A DNA stretch of 64,000 nt, from positions 1,860,001-1,924,000 of the forward strand of contig SRSI01000010.1 of NCBI GenBank assembly GCA_005656395.1, written 5' to 3'. The notes beneath the pieces were generated by a model. It was not told the origin of the DNA and made no database searches. It saw only the letters and a list, made by a program, of their open reading frames with translations. A program made the translations under genes and the position numbers. Below are positions 37,721-51,740 of this stretch, in pieces. Source of the DNA: Strongyloides papillosus. Its lineage: Eukaryota; Nematoda; Chromadorea; Rhabditida; Strongyloididae. Each line of letters starts with the position of its first letter. Position 1 is the stretch's first letter.

Positions 37721-38289
37721 ATGAGTTATACAAACTTTTATTCTCCTAATTATCAATATTCAATATCTAGTCCAGAAGAATTTTATCCAAACAAGACAGA
37801 TAATGAAGGTAGTTATTATAAAAACTATCAATATTTTTATCATGAAAATGAGATACCATTAAATAATATTAATTGTGTAAACACAAATGATGAGGAAAAT
37901 TATAAAAGTCAAGCCAGAAGAGATGCTGCTAATGAAAGAGAAAGAAAAAGAATGAAAAGGTAAACTTATTTTCTATAATTATTATATAGAAAATTTTATA
38001 TTTTAGTTTAAATAAAGGTTTTGATGAATTACGCCAAAAACTTCCATCATTATCATACAAAAAGAAACTTTCTAAAGTTGATACATTAAAACAAGCTATA
38101 ACATATATCCAACATTTACATAAAATTCTTCAAAGTACAGAAAGTAGCAAAAAATACGGAATGGTAAATATTATTGATCTTCGAAGTTCAAAAAAACAAC
38201 AGAACAGTGATAATAAAAAATTTGAACAAAAGAATGATGAAATAGATCAAAAACATCGTTTGAATGCCAAAGTTTGGATACCTCAATAA
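37721..38289 (+). CDS. hlh-13: bHLH transcription factor, PTF1A/Fer1 family (HLH-13-like)
   Basis: Nuclear bHLH factor of the PTF1A class, which in animals specifies neuronal subtypes. Exons 37721-37959 and 38007-38289 encode 173 residues. The N-terminal 65 residues are Tyr/Asn-rich. The basic region is RRDAANERERKRMKS, helix 1 LNKGFDELRQKLPSL, and loop-helix 2 YKKKLSKVDTLKQAITYIQHL, matching the PTF1A signature. The last residues (AKVWIPQ) match the conserved AKVWTP box at the PTF1A C-terminus, which in vertebrates helps contact RBPJ. The single intron falls between basic region and helix 1. A TATA-like box lies about 110 bp upstream of the start. Confidence 0.88.
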
Positions 38290-39325
38290 TGTTATCCATA
38301 AATAATATAATTATATATATCCAATTATATGTTACATTGTTATCATTTTAATCAAATAATCTTATTAATAAATTTGTTTATTTTTTATACAAATACACTT
38401 TACTTTTCTAAAATCAGCTGTTCGTTTCTCGTTGTTTTTTCTCATACAGTTGAGTACAAATCTTTATGTAACAATCATAATCATTTTGAGTTAAATAAAC
38501 CTAAGTTACAATTTAACTATTCTTCCATTATCTTGAGCATGAGAAGTTGCGCAAGATGGTTGATTGAAGGAGCACTTAATTAATCAGATTGGTAAACACA
38601 AAATAAGTAGATAAAAACATAGATAAAATAATAAAAAGAAAATGTTATTATTTTTATCCAAATTAATAATATATACTTATAAAGAAAAATTTTTTATTAA
38701 ATGTATAGATATTATATTTTGTTGTACATTTTTTTAATAATATAAAATTATACATATTTTGATGAATATTAATTGACATTGTAAAGAAAATAATGTTATA
38801 AATATTTTTAATATTGTGCATTAACAAATGTCTTCTTCTGGTAATATAAAAATTTATTAAAATTGGAAGAAATTTCGTTTAATCAACTTCTGCATCATCA
38901 ATTATCAAACATGTAGCACTTCTTATTAAATAACGACAAACATATTTATGAATGCTTTATATATGGTACAAGAAATATTATCCCATAATTAATGAAAAGG
39001 TATACTAAAAAATATATACATAATTATTTTGGGCGTATATAGAAGTAGACAAAACTAGTGTTTATAATAATTTCTATCAAGTAAAAAGTTAAGGAATTGA
39101 TTCTCATAGTAAGAAAATTTTGTATATTTGATTTTTATTAATCTAATTTAATTTATAATTAATTTTAAAACACTTCAATTTGGGAGTATTGAAGAATAAT
39201 TGTATTTTCTCTACTTAAAATATACTTTCGAAATATTTATTTAAAATCTATATAAAAGTTTAATAAATTTTATATTTTAATTATCATATGTAACTTTATT
39301 AATTTAACTATATACATGTATAATA
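38290..39325. other. 1-kb intergenic region
   Basis: 3' flank of the bHLH gene followed by AT-rich sequence and the promoter of the membrane protein gene. An 84-codon frame at 38329 shows no protein-like features. No element is recognised. Confidence 0.5.
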
Positions 39326-40463
39326 ATGGATATTGCAAAAGAAAATATTAGAAATTTTCTGATTAGAATAAGAAAATGGTTGAGAAAAAAATGGGAAGAG
39401 TGTGCTGATGTAACTCGTATGTTATAATATTAATTATTATATTATTTGATATAATTTAGAAATGAAATTTGTATGGCCAATATGGACACCAGTAGAAGTG
39501 GTTGAAATGGTTGGAACAGAGAATTACGATTCCTCATCAATGAAATTTCAGATGCCTTTTTTTTGGAAAAGTCATTCAGTTCCAGCCACCCGTTCATGGC
39601 AAGTACAAATTTATAGTTGAAAATAACTTTCAAATTAACATTACATAAAACAAATTTATAAATAATTTAATTTAATCATATTTTTTAGGGGATTAGTTGT
39701 ATGTGGAATAGAATGTTCCTTTGGTCTTTTTTGTCTTCTTTTAAATACTATTCATTTTGGTATATTTCTTAATTCAAATTCACGATATACGTATCTACAA
39801 TGGATGGTTTTTATGTTAACACTTTCGGAAATAGGTGTATTTTTTGCTTTTAAATTATTATTTTTAATTGCACTTAATGAAAAAAATCACAGATTATTAC
39901 GGGTACAGATGATATTCCAATATGCTACAAGTGTTATCCTTCTTCTTAATGCATCATTTTCATTAACAGCTGATTACGGTGGTTACAACGAAGAAAAATT
40001 ATACGGCCAAAAGCAACCTATTTTAATAAGAATTTTGGCTGTTGTATCATTAATATTTGCTGTTATACAATTATATTTACGATTAATGACTGTTCCCGTA
40101 TACAATTTTATGGTTGCACAAAGAAGATTCTCTAAAAGTTTATATAATTGTTATTGGAGATATAGAAAACGAGTATATTTTACGTATTGTTCCATAAGAG
40201 AAGATGATATTAAAAATCAAAAAGAAAAAGAAAGACTTTTAGAATTGAGGAAAAGTCAAAAAGATGTTAAAAAGAAAAGAAAATTAAGAACAATAGACAA
40301 ATATCATAGACAATTTAGAAGAACACCTATTATAGCGAGTCGACCACAACATAATAATGCCTTACTTGTAAAAGCAATGGAAAAAGACCCAACAAAAATA
40401 AAATTATGTATTATTCTAGATGAAAAAAGTCTTGAAACTGCAAAAAAAACCATTGACTTTTAG
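39326..40463 (+). CDS. Four-TM protein of unknown function with a GC-AG intron
   Basis: Exons 39326-39416, 39460-39598 and 39689-40463 sum to 334 residues. The second intron begins GCAAGT; only this GC donor keeps the frame into GLVVCGIECSFG, because the nearby GT donor leads to an immediate stop. The N-terminus is basic (RIRKWLRKKWEE), followed by a Trp-rich soluble segment, four hydrophobic segments (GLVVCGIECSFGLFCLLLN, MVFMLTLSEIGVFFAFKLL, a third around YATSVILLLNASF and a fourth around LAVVSLIFAVIQLYL), and a long basic cytoplasmic-looking tail (KKKRKLRTIDKYHRQFRR). No family is recognised; it may be nematode-specific. Confidence concerns the gene model, not a function. Confidence 0.75.
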
Positions 40464-41570
40464 TATAAACAACGTTTGATCTTTCTTAAATGTTTATACA
40501 AAGTCTTATATTTCCAATATTTATCTTATAAGATAAATTTTGTAATTGTAGTATATAATAAAATAAATAGTGCAACCGTCTTAAACTAAAATTATTATTG
40601 AAATTTAAAAAAAGCTATTTTTCATTCTAATAGTAATATTTAATTTACAACTTTACTTAAAATGATTAATTACTTTGGAAAAAACAATATGAAATACAAA
40701 TTGCAAAAGTACTTTATGTTACTAATTTATACCATAATAATCAACAGTTAAATTTAAAAAATGATATATTGAACAATACAATATATAATTTGTTATGAAA
40801 ATTTGATAAAAACAAAAAAGTATACATTCTAATTGAACTTATGTTTTTAAATTCTTTAATTTTTACTATTGATTGTACTCTAGCATGGAATTCAGTAAAT
40901 AATAGTAATCTCAAATATATCAATTTTGGTAACACAAATAAAATAAATGTGATATCGCCCACAACAACATTGAAATATAAAGTATAAAAATATCTATTTA
41001 AATTATATCAATATAGAAACCATCATTCTATAATGGAATTGAAAATACTTTATACAAATCCTCATATATCTTTTGCAAATATCAAATAGCATTTAATTAT
41101 ACAAAAATATTTTTCTATACACCATTACAAACGTTTTTCAACAAGTAAATTATCAAAGGTAAACCATTGTAACAACTCAAAAAAAAAATTTTATAATAAA
41201 AGACGATTGAATTATGTAATGAAAAAGTTAACATACATCAGCAAGTACATTCTTGTTGTAGGTAGTGTTAATAATATAAATTAACCAAAAAAAATAAAAT
41301 AACCAATTTCGTTTATAGTAATAAAATAATAATAACCTTCATTTATAACTCTACAATAACATCTTCAATAAAATAAGTTTAACTATTTTTAATTACTTCA
41401 TACACTTGTATGTAACAATTCAAATTTTTTTTATATTTATTACTTATTGATGGACGTATACACATTATGGATAGAATCAGTGAAACTTGTTTTTGAAAAC
41501 GTCGAAAATGTTGATTCTAGTAAAAATAAGAAGAACTTTTTTATTTGGTCAATATTAATGTTAAAAAAGT
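40464..41570. other. Convergent 3' flanks between the four-TM gene and arf-1.2
   Basis: The two flanking genes converge here. The sequence is AT-rich, with several possible polyadenylation signals and no credible exon. Confidence 0.5.
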
Positions 41571-44228
<2,658 letters not shown>

Positions 44229-44450
44229 TTATCCCCAGAAAAGACTCATGACAGTAATTGGGACAACCTCTCCATTTGGAAGTGGATCAGGACCATTTCT
44301 TATTCCTAAAATGAATTTAATAAGGAAAATTTTAAAAACATTTGACAAACCAATGTAAATAACGAGTGGAACAAAACCATATTGAACAGCTAACCTAATT
44401 CCCGTTCCAGCAGTATTGAGTATATTCTTTTGTTTTGGTGATAATTGCAT
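44229..44450 (-). CDS. tomm-7: Tom7, mitochondrial outer-membrane translocase subunit
   Basis: Small subunit that modulates assembly of the TOM complex. Exons 44450-44351 and 44305-44229, with a 45-bp intron, give 58 residues, the usual Tom7 size. The transmembrane segment with its family signature is AVQYGFVPLVIYIG, followed by NGPDP and the conserved end TVMSLFWG (compare TVLSLLWG in human). The intron length is a multiple of three and has no stop, so an unspliced transcript would add 15 residues between TM segment and tail; family alignment favours splicing. Confidence 0.9.
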   Translation of the reverse strand: MQLSPKQKNILNTAGTGIRLAVQYGFVPLVIYIGLSNVFKIFLIKFILGIRNGPDPLPNGEVVPITVMSLFWG

Positions 44451-45438
44451 TATTTAATCTAGAATAAAAATAAATCAAAAGTATTTTACAAGATCCGTAT
44501 ATACAATTTGCTTATAAAAAATTAAATATTTTACAATTTGAGAATATACAATGTACCAATAATCGGCACAAGACAAATCTTCCAATTCTTAGAGTAAAGA
44601 CCGCCTGATCCTTTCCAAAAATTTGAACTATATTTTTATTTGAAAACCGTTAAAGGTAGGTATTTTTTGGAGTACTATATTAACTACCAAATTTAAAGTA
44701 ATTTTCTTACTACTAAAAGAAGCAGTGATGTAGTACTTACTTTTATGTATTCAAATTAACACTGAGAGTAGTTGTTTATACCACAATTACGATTAAAAAA
44801 TATAAAAAATCTGGTCTTCTATGATAATAGTTAATTATTTACATGTTATGCAAATTTACCCAATGAGGTAAAATACGTTATAATACTGATATTTTTCAAC
44901 AATGGGTCAGTTTGAATGAAACGTGGCTGAAATAAAGTTTACGTTGAGCAAAACTTTTTCTATTTCATTCAGATCAACATAATGCATGAAGTTTGAAATG
45001 TTATATAATTTCCTGGTACATATCAGAGGGAGATAAACTTTTTAGTGTTTATAAATAAATGTAAACAAATGAAAGAAGGATAAAAGAATAGTAAAAAGAC
45101 TTAAACACTTTAAATCAGTCGTGACTTATTATTATTACTTTGTAAAAGGCATAGTGAGATTTTTAATGTTTAAAAATTTGTTATTTACATTTTTAATTTA
45201 TCTAATAAATTTAATGTCATAGATATTAAGAAGTCATATCGAAAAGATTTATTTAGAGGTATGTTTTTATTGATAACTACACAGATCTTGAAGCTCTAAA
45301 AAGGATTGAATAACTGATTTTAAGATTCAAATGGTTTCAGTATTATCGTAGAGATTGTAAAAAAATTATAATTGTTTCCAATAAATAGAAAAAAAAATTT
45401 ACAGGTTTTACTTGATATTTGATATTCGTAGGACTTTC
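44451..45438. other. 1-kb intergenic, downstream of the CD2BP2-like gene
   Basis: Searched on the minus strand for a missing GYF-domain exon (WxY-x-W...GPF pattern) and none was found. The sequence is AT-rich, with the tomm-7 promoter at its left. Confidence 0.5.
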
Positions 45439-46310
45439 TTATTTACTGGGTCCTGCGTCGTCATCATCTCCAAACATATCATATGCATTTTCATTTTTCT
45501 TGACTATATCTGCAATTTCATCATTGATCATTTCATAAGTCATTTGATAAGCTTCAGTATTTCCTTCATTAAGAAGTCTATCGGCAATTTCGGTAAGCTC
45601 TTCAATAGCAGAAACTGATTCATCTTTATATTCTTTTCCTGCTTTTTTAGCAGCCCAACGCAATTTTCTCTTCTCAGCAGCATTTAACTTCTGTGAGCTA
45701 TTCAATCTTTTAAGAGCTTTACTAATATCTTCATTTGGCTTTAGTATAGTCAGTAACTTTCGAAGTAACACTTTTTTTTGTTCTGTAGTAATTATTTCAA
45801 TAGGAGCATCATCAGTCTGTAAAAAATTAAATGATTAATAGCACATTTAAACAAAAAATACAGTTTCATAAGTTTGTCCTTTAGATTCACGTTCTTTAAC
45901 AGCTTCCCAGTCAACTGTCTCAAGCCACTGATCTTTGTATTCTTCTTCATCTTTTTTAAAAATAAAATTTCCATGAATATCAAAATGTCCGTCTTCTTCA
46001 TCTTCTTTCATATTAAATGGAGTTATTTTTATATTCCCATCGTATGAAATTGTGGCATCCTCTTCGCCTTCAATCTAAGAAACAACTATATTTAATTTCC
46101 ATAATAAATATATCTTACCTTTCTCATATCTAATTTTTGATACTCCTCATTATCCTCTTCATCACTATCTAATGTATGTTTTTTCATTCGCGTAACATTG
46201 GCATCTTTTCCATCATTGTCCATATTATTTAATGCTTCAATTTTTTGACGCTTTCTCCATTCTACATTATCTGGAGTATCATCATCAAATTTAACCTGCC
46301 TCTTAGACAT
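45439..46310 (-). CDS. cd2bp2: CD2BP2/U5-52K-like protein lacking the GYF domain
   Basis: CD2BP2 (yeast Lin1/Snu40) associates with the U5 snRNP. Exons 46310-46119, 46074-45862 and 45816-45439 join in phase to 260 residues. The N-terminus (KRQVKF), the HTLDSDEED segment, IKITPFNMKEDEEDGHFD, GNFIFKKD and the WLETVDWEAV segment follow human CD2BP2 in order. The helical part (LLTILKPNEDISKALKRL) and NTEAYQMTYEMI also match. The protein then ends in an acidic run (MFGDDDDAG) and a stop, with none of the C-terminal GYF domain. A donor-like GTAAATAAG overlaps the stop, but no GYF exon is visible downstream. It diverges from TMX2 over a 402-bp shared upstream region. Confidence 0.85.
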
Positions 46311-46712
46311 TTCTAAAATATCAATAATTTGATAAATCGAAAATTTTATTATACCAAAACTTGACTTTTATATCGTAAAACGAGTAATAAAACCTATATC
46401 AATCGAATAATTTCTAAACTACATTTCCCCATAACTGCATACACATTTGGAACTGTGTCCCAAGCATATGTATAACGTCATTTAAATTAAATATAAAATG
46501 TTAAAATTTAATAATCTATAAAGTAAATTATAATAGTTATGTAAATAATATGAATCGCTTTGATGGTTAATGTCAAAAAGGTATTTTGCTAAAACTAGCT
46601 ATGCACTGGTAATGCTTCTTGTTTACTAACTTTTCCGCTTTCCGTATAAAAGCCAATATCTAATCTTTTTGTTCCAAATTCACAATATGGTTATTTTTTA
46701 GAGTTAAGAAAA
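46311..46712. promoter_or_regulatory. Shared divergent upstream region of the CD2BP2-like and TMX2 genes
   Basis: The two genes start head to head, 402 bp apart, so their promoters lie here. A TTATTTTTTAG at about 46701 precedes the TMX2 ATG and looks like a trans-splice acceptor. No specific factor site is assigned. Confidence 0.45.
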
Positions 46713-47621
46713 ATGATAGGACTGCCGAAAACTCAGGAATTAAAACATATCTTAACATTCCATCATATTTTAAATATTATGTTAAGCATTTCATTTATTT
46801 TTACTAAAATGGTGCCTTTTGTAGGAGATTTAATGTACGATGCCAAACATCGTGATTTGGATACTGTAAGTTTAATAATCCAATCTATCAAAAAAGTATA
46901 AACCGTTTTTTTTAGAGGGAACATGAAATTGTTGTTTTTTTGGCTGTCGTAATTCTATGGAGAGGTAAAAAGGCTACAAATTGGTTACATTATATACAGA
47001 CAGTTTTTAACTTTTCAAAGACAGCAAATGTTTTTCTCTTCCTTAGAGCAGATCTGCTATATGGGATTATATATGTTATCCTAATTACTATCGTAACCGT
47101 ACTTTTCCCACAACCAGCATATCAAGAATCAGATAACGTCATATATTTCCGATCAGAAGATTTACATAAAAAAATCAAAGATGATACAAATACTGTGTGG
47201 GTTGTTGAATTTTACACAACATGGTCACCAGAGTGTCGTCATGTAACCCCTGTGTTCTCTAAATTGAGTGAAAGATTTACATTACCAAATTTAAAGTTTG
47301 CCAAGTTAGATGTTGGTACTTATCCTAAGGAGGCTGAGAGATTCAGAATTAATACACACCCTTCAAGTAAACAACTTCCAACAATATCAATTTTTAAAGG
47401 AGGTGTTGAAGTCGCTAGAAGGCCAACAATTCAAAATAAGCGCGCAGTACCTTTTATTTTTAATGAGGTAAGTTCCATAGTATTAAATAATTACTGACTT
47501 TTTGTTATAGGAAAATGTAATCCTTGAATTAGATCTTCTAAATACTTATAATGAATGTAAACAGCCTTCAAAAAAAGTTAAAACACATTAAGGTGTTATT
47601 TAAGAAGTTTAGAAATGGATA
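46713..47621 (+). CDS. tmx2: Thioredoxin-related transmembrane protein 2 (TMX2)
   Basis: ER/mitochondria-contact membrane protein with a thioredoxin-like domain. Exons 46713-46865, 46916-47467 and 47511-47621 give 271 residues. Hydrophobic segments occur near residues 20-38 and about 95-115 (LLYGIIYVILITIVTVLF), then the thioredoxin fold: VWVVEFYTTWSPEC, LKFAKLDVGTYPKEAERF and KQLPTISIFKGGVEVARRP. The redox motif is S155-P-E-C158, with Ser in place of the first Cys, as in human TMX2 (SNDC). The end FNEENVILELDLLNTY matches the human protein. No KKxx ER-retrieval signal is seen at the C-terminus, which reads FKKFRNG. Confidence 0.92.
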
Positions 47622-48179
47622 ATTAAAATTACTTAACGTATATGTCCAAAAAGTAACGTAGAAATAATGTTAGTCACTTTTTCCGTTTAGATTTTGTCAT
47701 TTGCATTTTAAAACATGTATTGTTATTTTTTTAATTAATAGTAAAATTTTTATGACAAAAGATTATTTGTGGAGATTTTTTTTATTTAATTTAAAATATT
47801 ACGAAAACCTAGTCAATTTTATGATTACAATAGTAATGGTGCAATGCACAGAAGTGATGTTAATAAAAAAATTTAATATCTAATAATTAGTTTAAAAAAA
47901 TACAATTTTTCTTTGTAACTGAAATCATGTTTATTCAAATGTTTCAGGTTGATGTTTATACATAAAAAGATCAAATAATAGATATAATTATCAATCAAAA
48001 GATACATTTACTATACGGCAAATTTATATAGCAAAATATGATCAGAAAAGAGTAATTAAAGTGATTGAGATAAATATTTAGAGTAACACTATACCAATAA
48101 ATGTCTCTTGTAACGTTAGTTATAGGTGAAACACTTTCCTTCAGAGCAGTAGATTGAAAAGGTATTTGCCTTTTTTATA
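47622..48179. other. Intergenic between TMX2 and the Pol III subunit gene
   Basis: AT-rich 3' flank of TMX2 and promoter of the RNA polymerase III gene. No additional gene is seen. Confidence 0.5.
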
Positions 48180-51100
48180 ATGAAGAAGGATATTTCTGAT
48201 AAATTATCACTTGAAGACAAATGGAATTTAATTCCTTCTTTTCTTCAAGTAAGAGGTTTATTAAAGCAACATATTGCAAGTTATGATTATTTCGTAGATG
48301 TAGATATTAAAAACATTTTGAAAGCTAACAATAAAATAACAAGTGATGCTTCCCCATATTTCTATGTAAAGTAAGTCATTTTTTTAAATTGTAAATTCTA
48401 TATTTCCTTAGATATTTAGATATCCGTGTTTTAATGCCTCAAGCGGAGGAAGGTTTTGGACAAGTTGTTGAAACAATTACTCCACATGAATGTAGATTGC
48501 GTGATATGACATATTCTGCTCCAATAGTTGTGGATATTGAATATACTAGAGGTAATCAGAAAGTTATAAGACATAATTTGACAATCGGACGAATGCCAGT
48601 AATGTTGAGATCAAGTAAATGTGTTCTTCGTGGATTAACTGATAAAGAGATGGCTGAAGCACAAGAATGTCCTTTGGATCCTGGTGGTTATTTTATCATT
48701 CGTGGTTCTGAAAAGGTAGTATTAATGCAAGAACAATTATCAAAAAACAGAATAATGATTGGACGAAATAGTAAAAAAGAACTTATTTGTGAGGTATTAA
48801 GTTCAACTAGTGATAGGAAAAGTAAAACATTAATTACCACGAAAAAAGGAAGAGTATTATTTACGGCATAATCAGATGACCGAGGACATCCCAATAATTA
48901 TAATTTTTAAAGCTATGGGCGTTGGAAGTGATTACGATATTTTATCATCAATTGGTGAGGAAGATAATTTTATTTCTGCTCTCACAGCTTCAATTGAGGA
49001 AGCTCAGAATGCTGATATAAATACACAATCTAAAGCTCTTTTATATCTTGCCTCAAAAATGAAATTGAAGAAAAACTATAGTGGAGGAACAAGTTCATAT
49101 GTCATGCGAGAATATGATGCTTTAGATTTTTTAAGAAATTCTATGATCTGTCATATTCCATCATCTTCTAGTGATATGAAAATGAAATCGATTTACCTTG
49201 GTTTAATGCTTCGAAGACTTTTGGAGGCTGAACAAAATATTTGTGATTGCGATGATCGTGATTTTTATGGAAATAAGAGAATCGAATTGGCCGGATCTCT
49301 TATTGCATTGATGTTTGAAGATTTGTTTAAACGTTTTAATACAGAATTAAAGAAAGTTGCTGATAATTCTTTAGGAAAAACATTAGCTGCTCCACTTGAT
49401 ATTGTTAGACATATGCGTCAAGATATGATCTCAAATGGATTGAATAATGCTTTATCAACTGGAAATTGGACAATTAAAAGATTTAAAATGGAAAGAAAAG
49501 GAGTTACTCAAGTATTATCTAGATTATCATACATCTCTGCCTTAGGTATGATGACACGTATCAATTCGACTTTTGAAAAAACAAGGAAAGTTTCTGGACC
49601 GCGTTCTTTACAACCATCTCAATGGGGTATGTTATGTCCTGCCGATACTCCTGAAGGAGAGTCTTGTGGATTGGTAAAGAATTTAGCTTTAATGGCACAT
49701 ATTACAACAGGATTCGGAGGAAGAACCAGTACTTCGAGTATTATATAATTGTGGTATAGAGGATGTACGAAGTCTTCACTATAGATCTGTTCATCTACCA
49801 AACACTTTCATGGTTTATCTTAATGGTTCAATTGTTGGGTTAACAAAAACACCCAAGAAAATTCTTGATACAATTAGAGTAGTACGTCGTTCTGGATTTT
49901 TAAATGAATTTATTTCTGTTAGTTCAAATACCCAACAAAAAGCAATTTATATATCTAGTGATGGTGGAAGACTTTGTAGACCGTACATTATAATAAAAAA
50001 TGGAGAATCAGCAGTTAAGCAAATACACTTGGATGAGTTAAGGACAGGAAAAAGAACATTTGATGATTTTATTGCTGATGGTCTTATTGAATACCTTGAT
50101 GTTATGGAAATGAATGATTCTCATATTGCTGTTTATGAAAAAGATATTAAACATGATACTACACATATGGAAATAGAACCGTTTACTTTACTTGGTGTTT
50201 GTGCTGGACTGATACCATATCCTCATCATAATCAATCTCCTAGGAATACCTATCAATGTGCTATGGGTAAGCAGGCTATGGGCTCAATTGGTTATAATCA
50301 ACAAAAAAGAATAGATTCATTAATGTATCTACTCGTCTATCCTCAAAGACCACTTGTTAAATCAAAAACTATTGAATTTTCGAATTTTGAAAAGTTACCA
50401 GCTGGTCAGAACGCTACTGTTGCTGTGATGTCTTTTAGTGGATATGATATTGAAGATGCTTTAGTATTAAATAAAGCATCATTAGATAGAGGATATGGAC
50501 GTTGTTTAGTGTATAAACATGCAAAAGCATCTATAAGAAAATATCCTAATCAACTATGTGATAAATTAATGGGACCGTCAATTGATATGGCTACGAAAAA
50601 ACCAATTTTTAGATATGGTGCAGTTGATGTTGAAGGAATTGTCAGAACAGGAGCAAGAATTTTTTCTAAACAAGTAATGATAAATAAATTCATGCCTACA
50701 GTTAGTAGTGGTATATATAATACTTCATCTGAAGCTATCGATGTTGGTTATAAAGACGTAGCTGTATCATATAAAAATCCAGTTCCTTCTTACGCAGAGA
50801 GAGTACTCTTAACTTATAATGAAGAAGATGCACATCTAATTAAAATTCAACTTAGACAGACAAGAAGACCAGAATTAGGTGATAAATTTAGTAGTAGACA
50901 TGGTCAGAAAGGTGTATGTGGATTAATATCTCCACAAGAGGATATGCCTTTTAATGATCTTGGAATGTGTCCTGATGTTATTATGAATCCTCATGGTTAT
51001 CCAAGTCGTATGACAGTAGGAAAATTAATGGAATTACTTTCTTCAAAAAATGCTGTTTTGACAGGTCGTTATCATTATGGTACTGCATTTGGTGGTGATC

Positions 51101-51600
51101 AAGTCAAAGATACATGTGAATCATTAGCACAACATGGATTTAATTATTTGGGAAAAGAAATGTTGACTTCTGGTATTACGGGACAACAATTATCAGCATA
51201 TATATATTTTGGACCAATTTATTATCAAAAACTTAAGCACATGGTTTTGGATAAAATGCATGCTAGAGCAAGAGGGCCTGTTGCTGTTTTGACACGTCAA
51301 CCTACTGAAGGTAGAGCTCGTGATGGTGGTTTAAGATTAGGAGAAATGGAAAGAGATTGCCTTATAGCATATGGAGCATCGATGCTTTTAATGGAACGAT
51401 TAATGGTTTCTTCAGATCAATTTCAAGTTGACGTTTGTTCCGTATGTGGGTTAATAGGTTATGGTACTTGGTGTCAAAAATGTAAGAAATCAGGTCAGAT
51501 GGCTACAATTAAGATTCCTTATGCTTGCAAATTACTATTCCAAGAGTTACAATCTATGAATATTGTTCCCCAACTGAAGACAGAACGTTACACTAACTAA
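48180..51600 (+). CDS. rpc-2: RNA polymerase III second-largest subunit (RPC2/POLR3B), two frame breaks
   Basis: Catalytic beta-like subunit that with RPC1 forms the active site of Pol III, which transcribes tRNA and 5S rRNA. Exons 48180-48370 and 48412-51600, about 1,120 residues. Landmarks: [27 protein letters not shown], the fork region [81 protein letters not shown], and a C-terminal zinc site (CSVCG...CQKC) followed by the anchor [15 protein letters not shown]. One surplus base at about 48863 and another at 49710-49711 break the frame; conserved sequence resumes in the neighbouring frame each time, with no residue lost. It is followed after 140 bp by the cosa-1-like gene. Confidence 0.95.
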
Positions 51601-51740
51601 GTTGATTTTTTTTTATTGTTATTTGTTATTTTTATTAAATGTTTTACTGTTGTTTTAAAACAATTGATATTGTCAAAGTTTCAACCTATAATATATCTTT
51701 TAAAAAAAATATATTAAAAACATAAATATTTTTAGATAAC

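Noticed and set aside
44451..45438. Possible missing GYF-domain exon of the CD2BP2-like gene
   Set aside because: The one acceptor tried (near 45290) reads only eight codons to a stop; no W-x-Y...GPF pattern on the minus strand.
45412..45618. 68-codon plus-strand frame
   Set aside because: Antisense shadow of the last CD2BP2-like exon.
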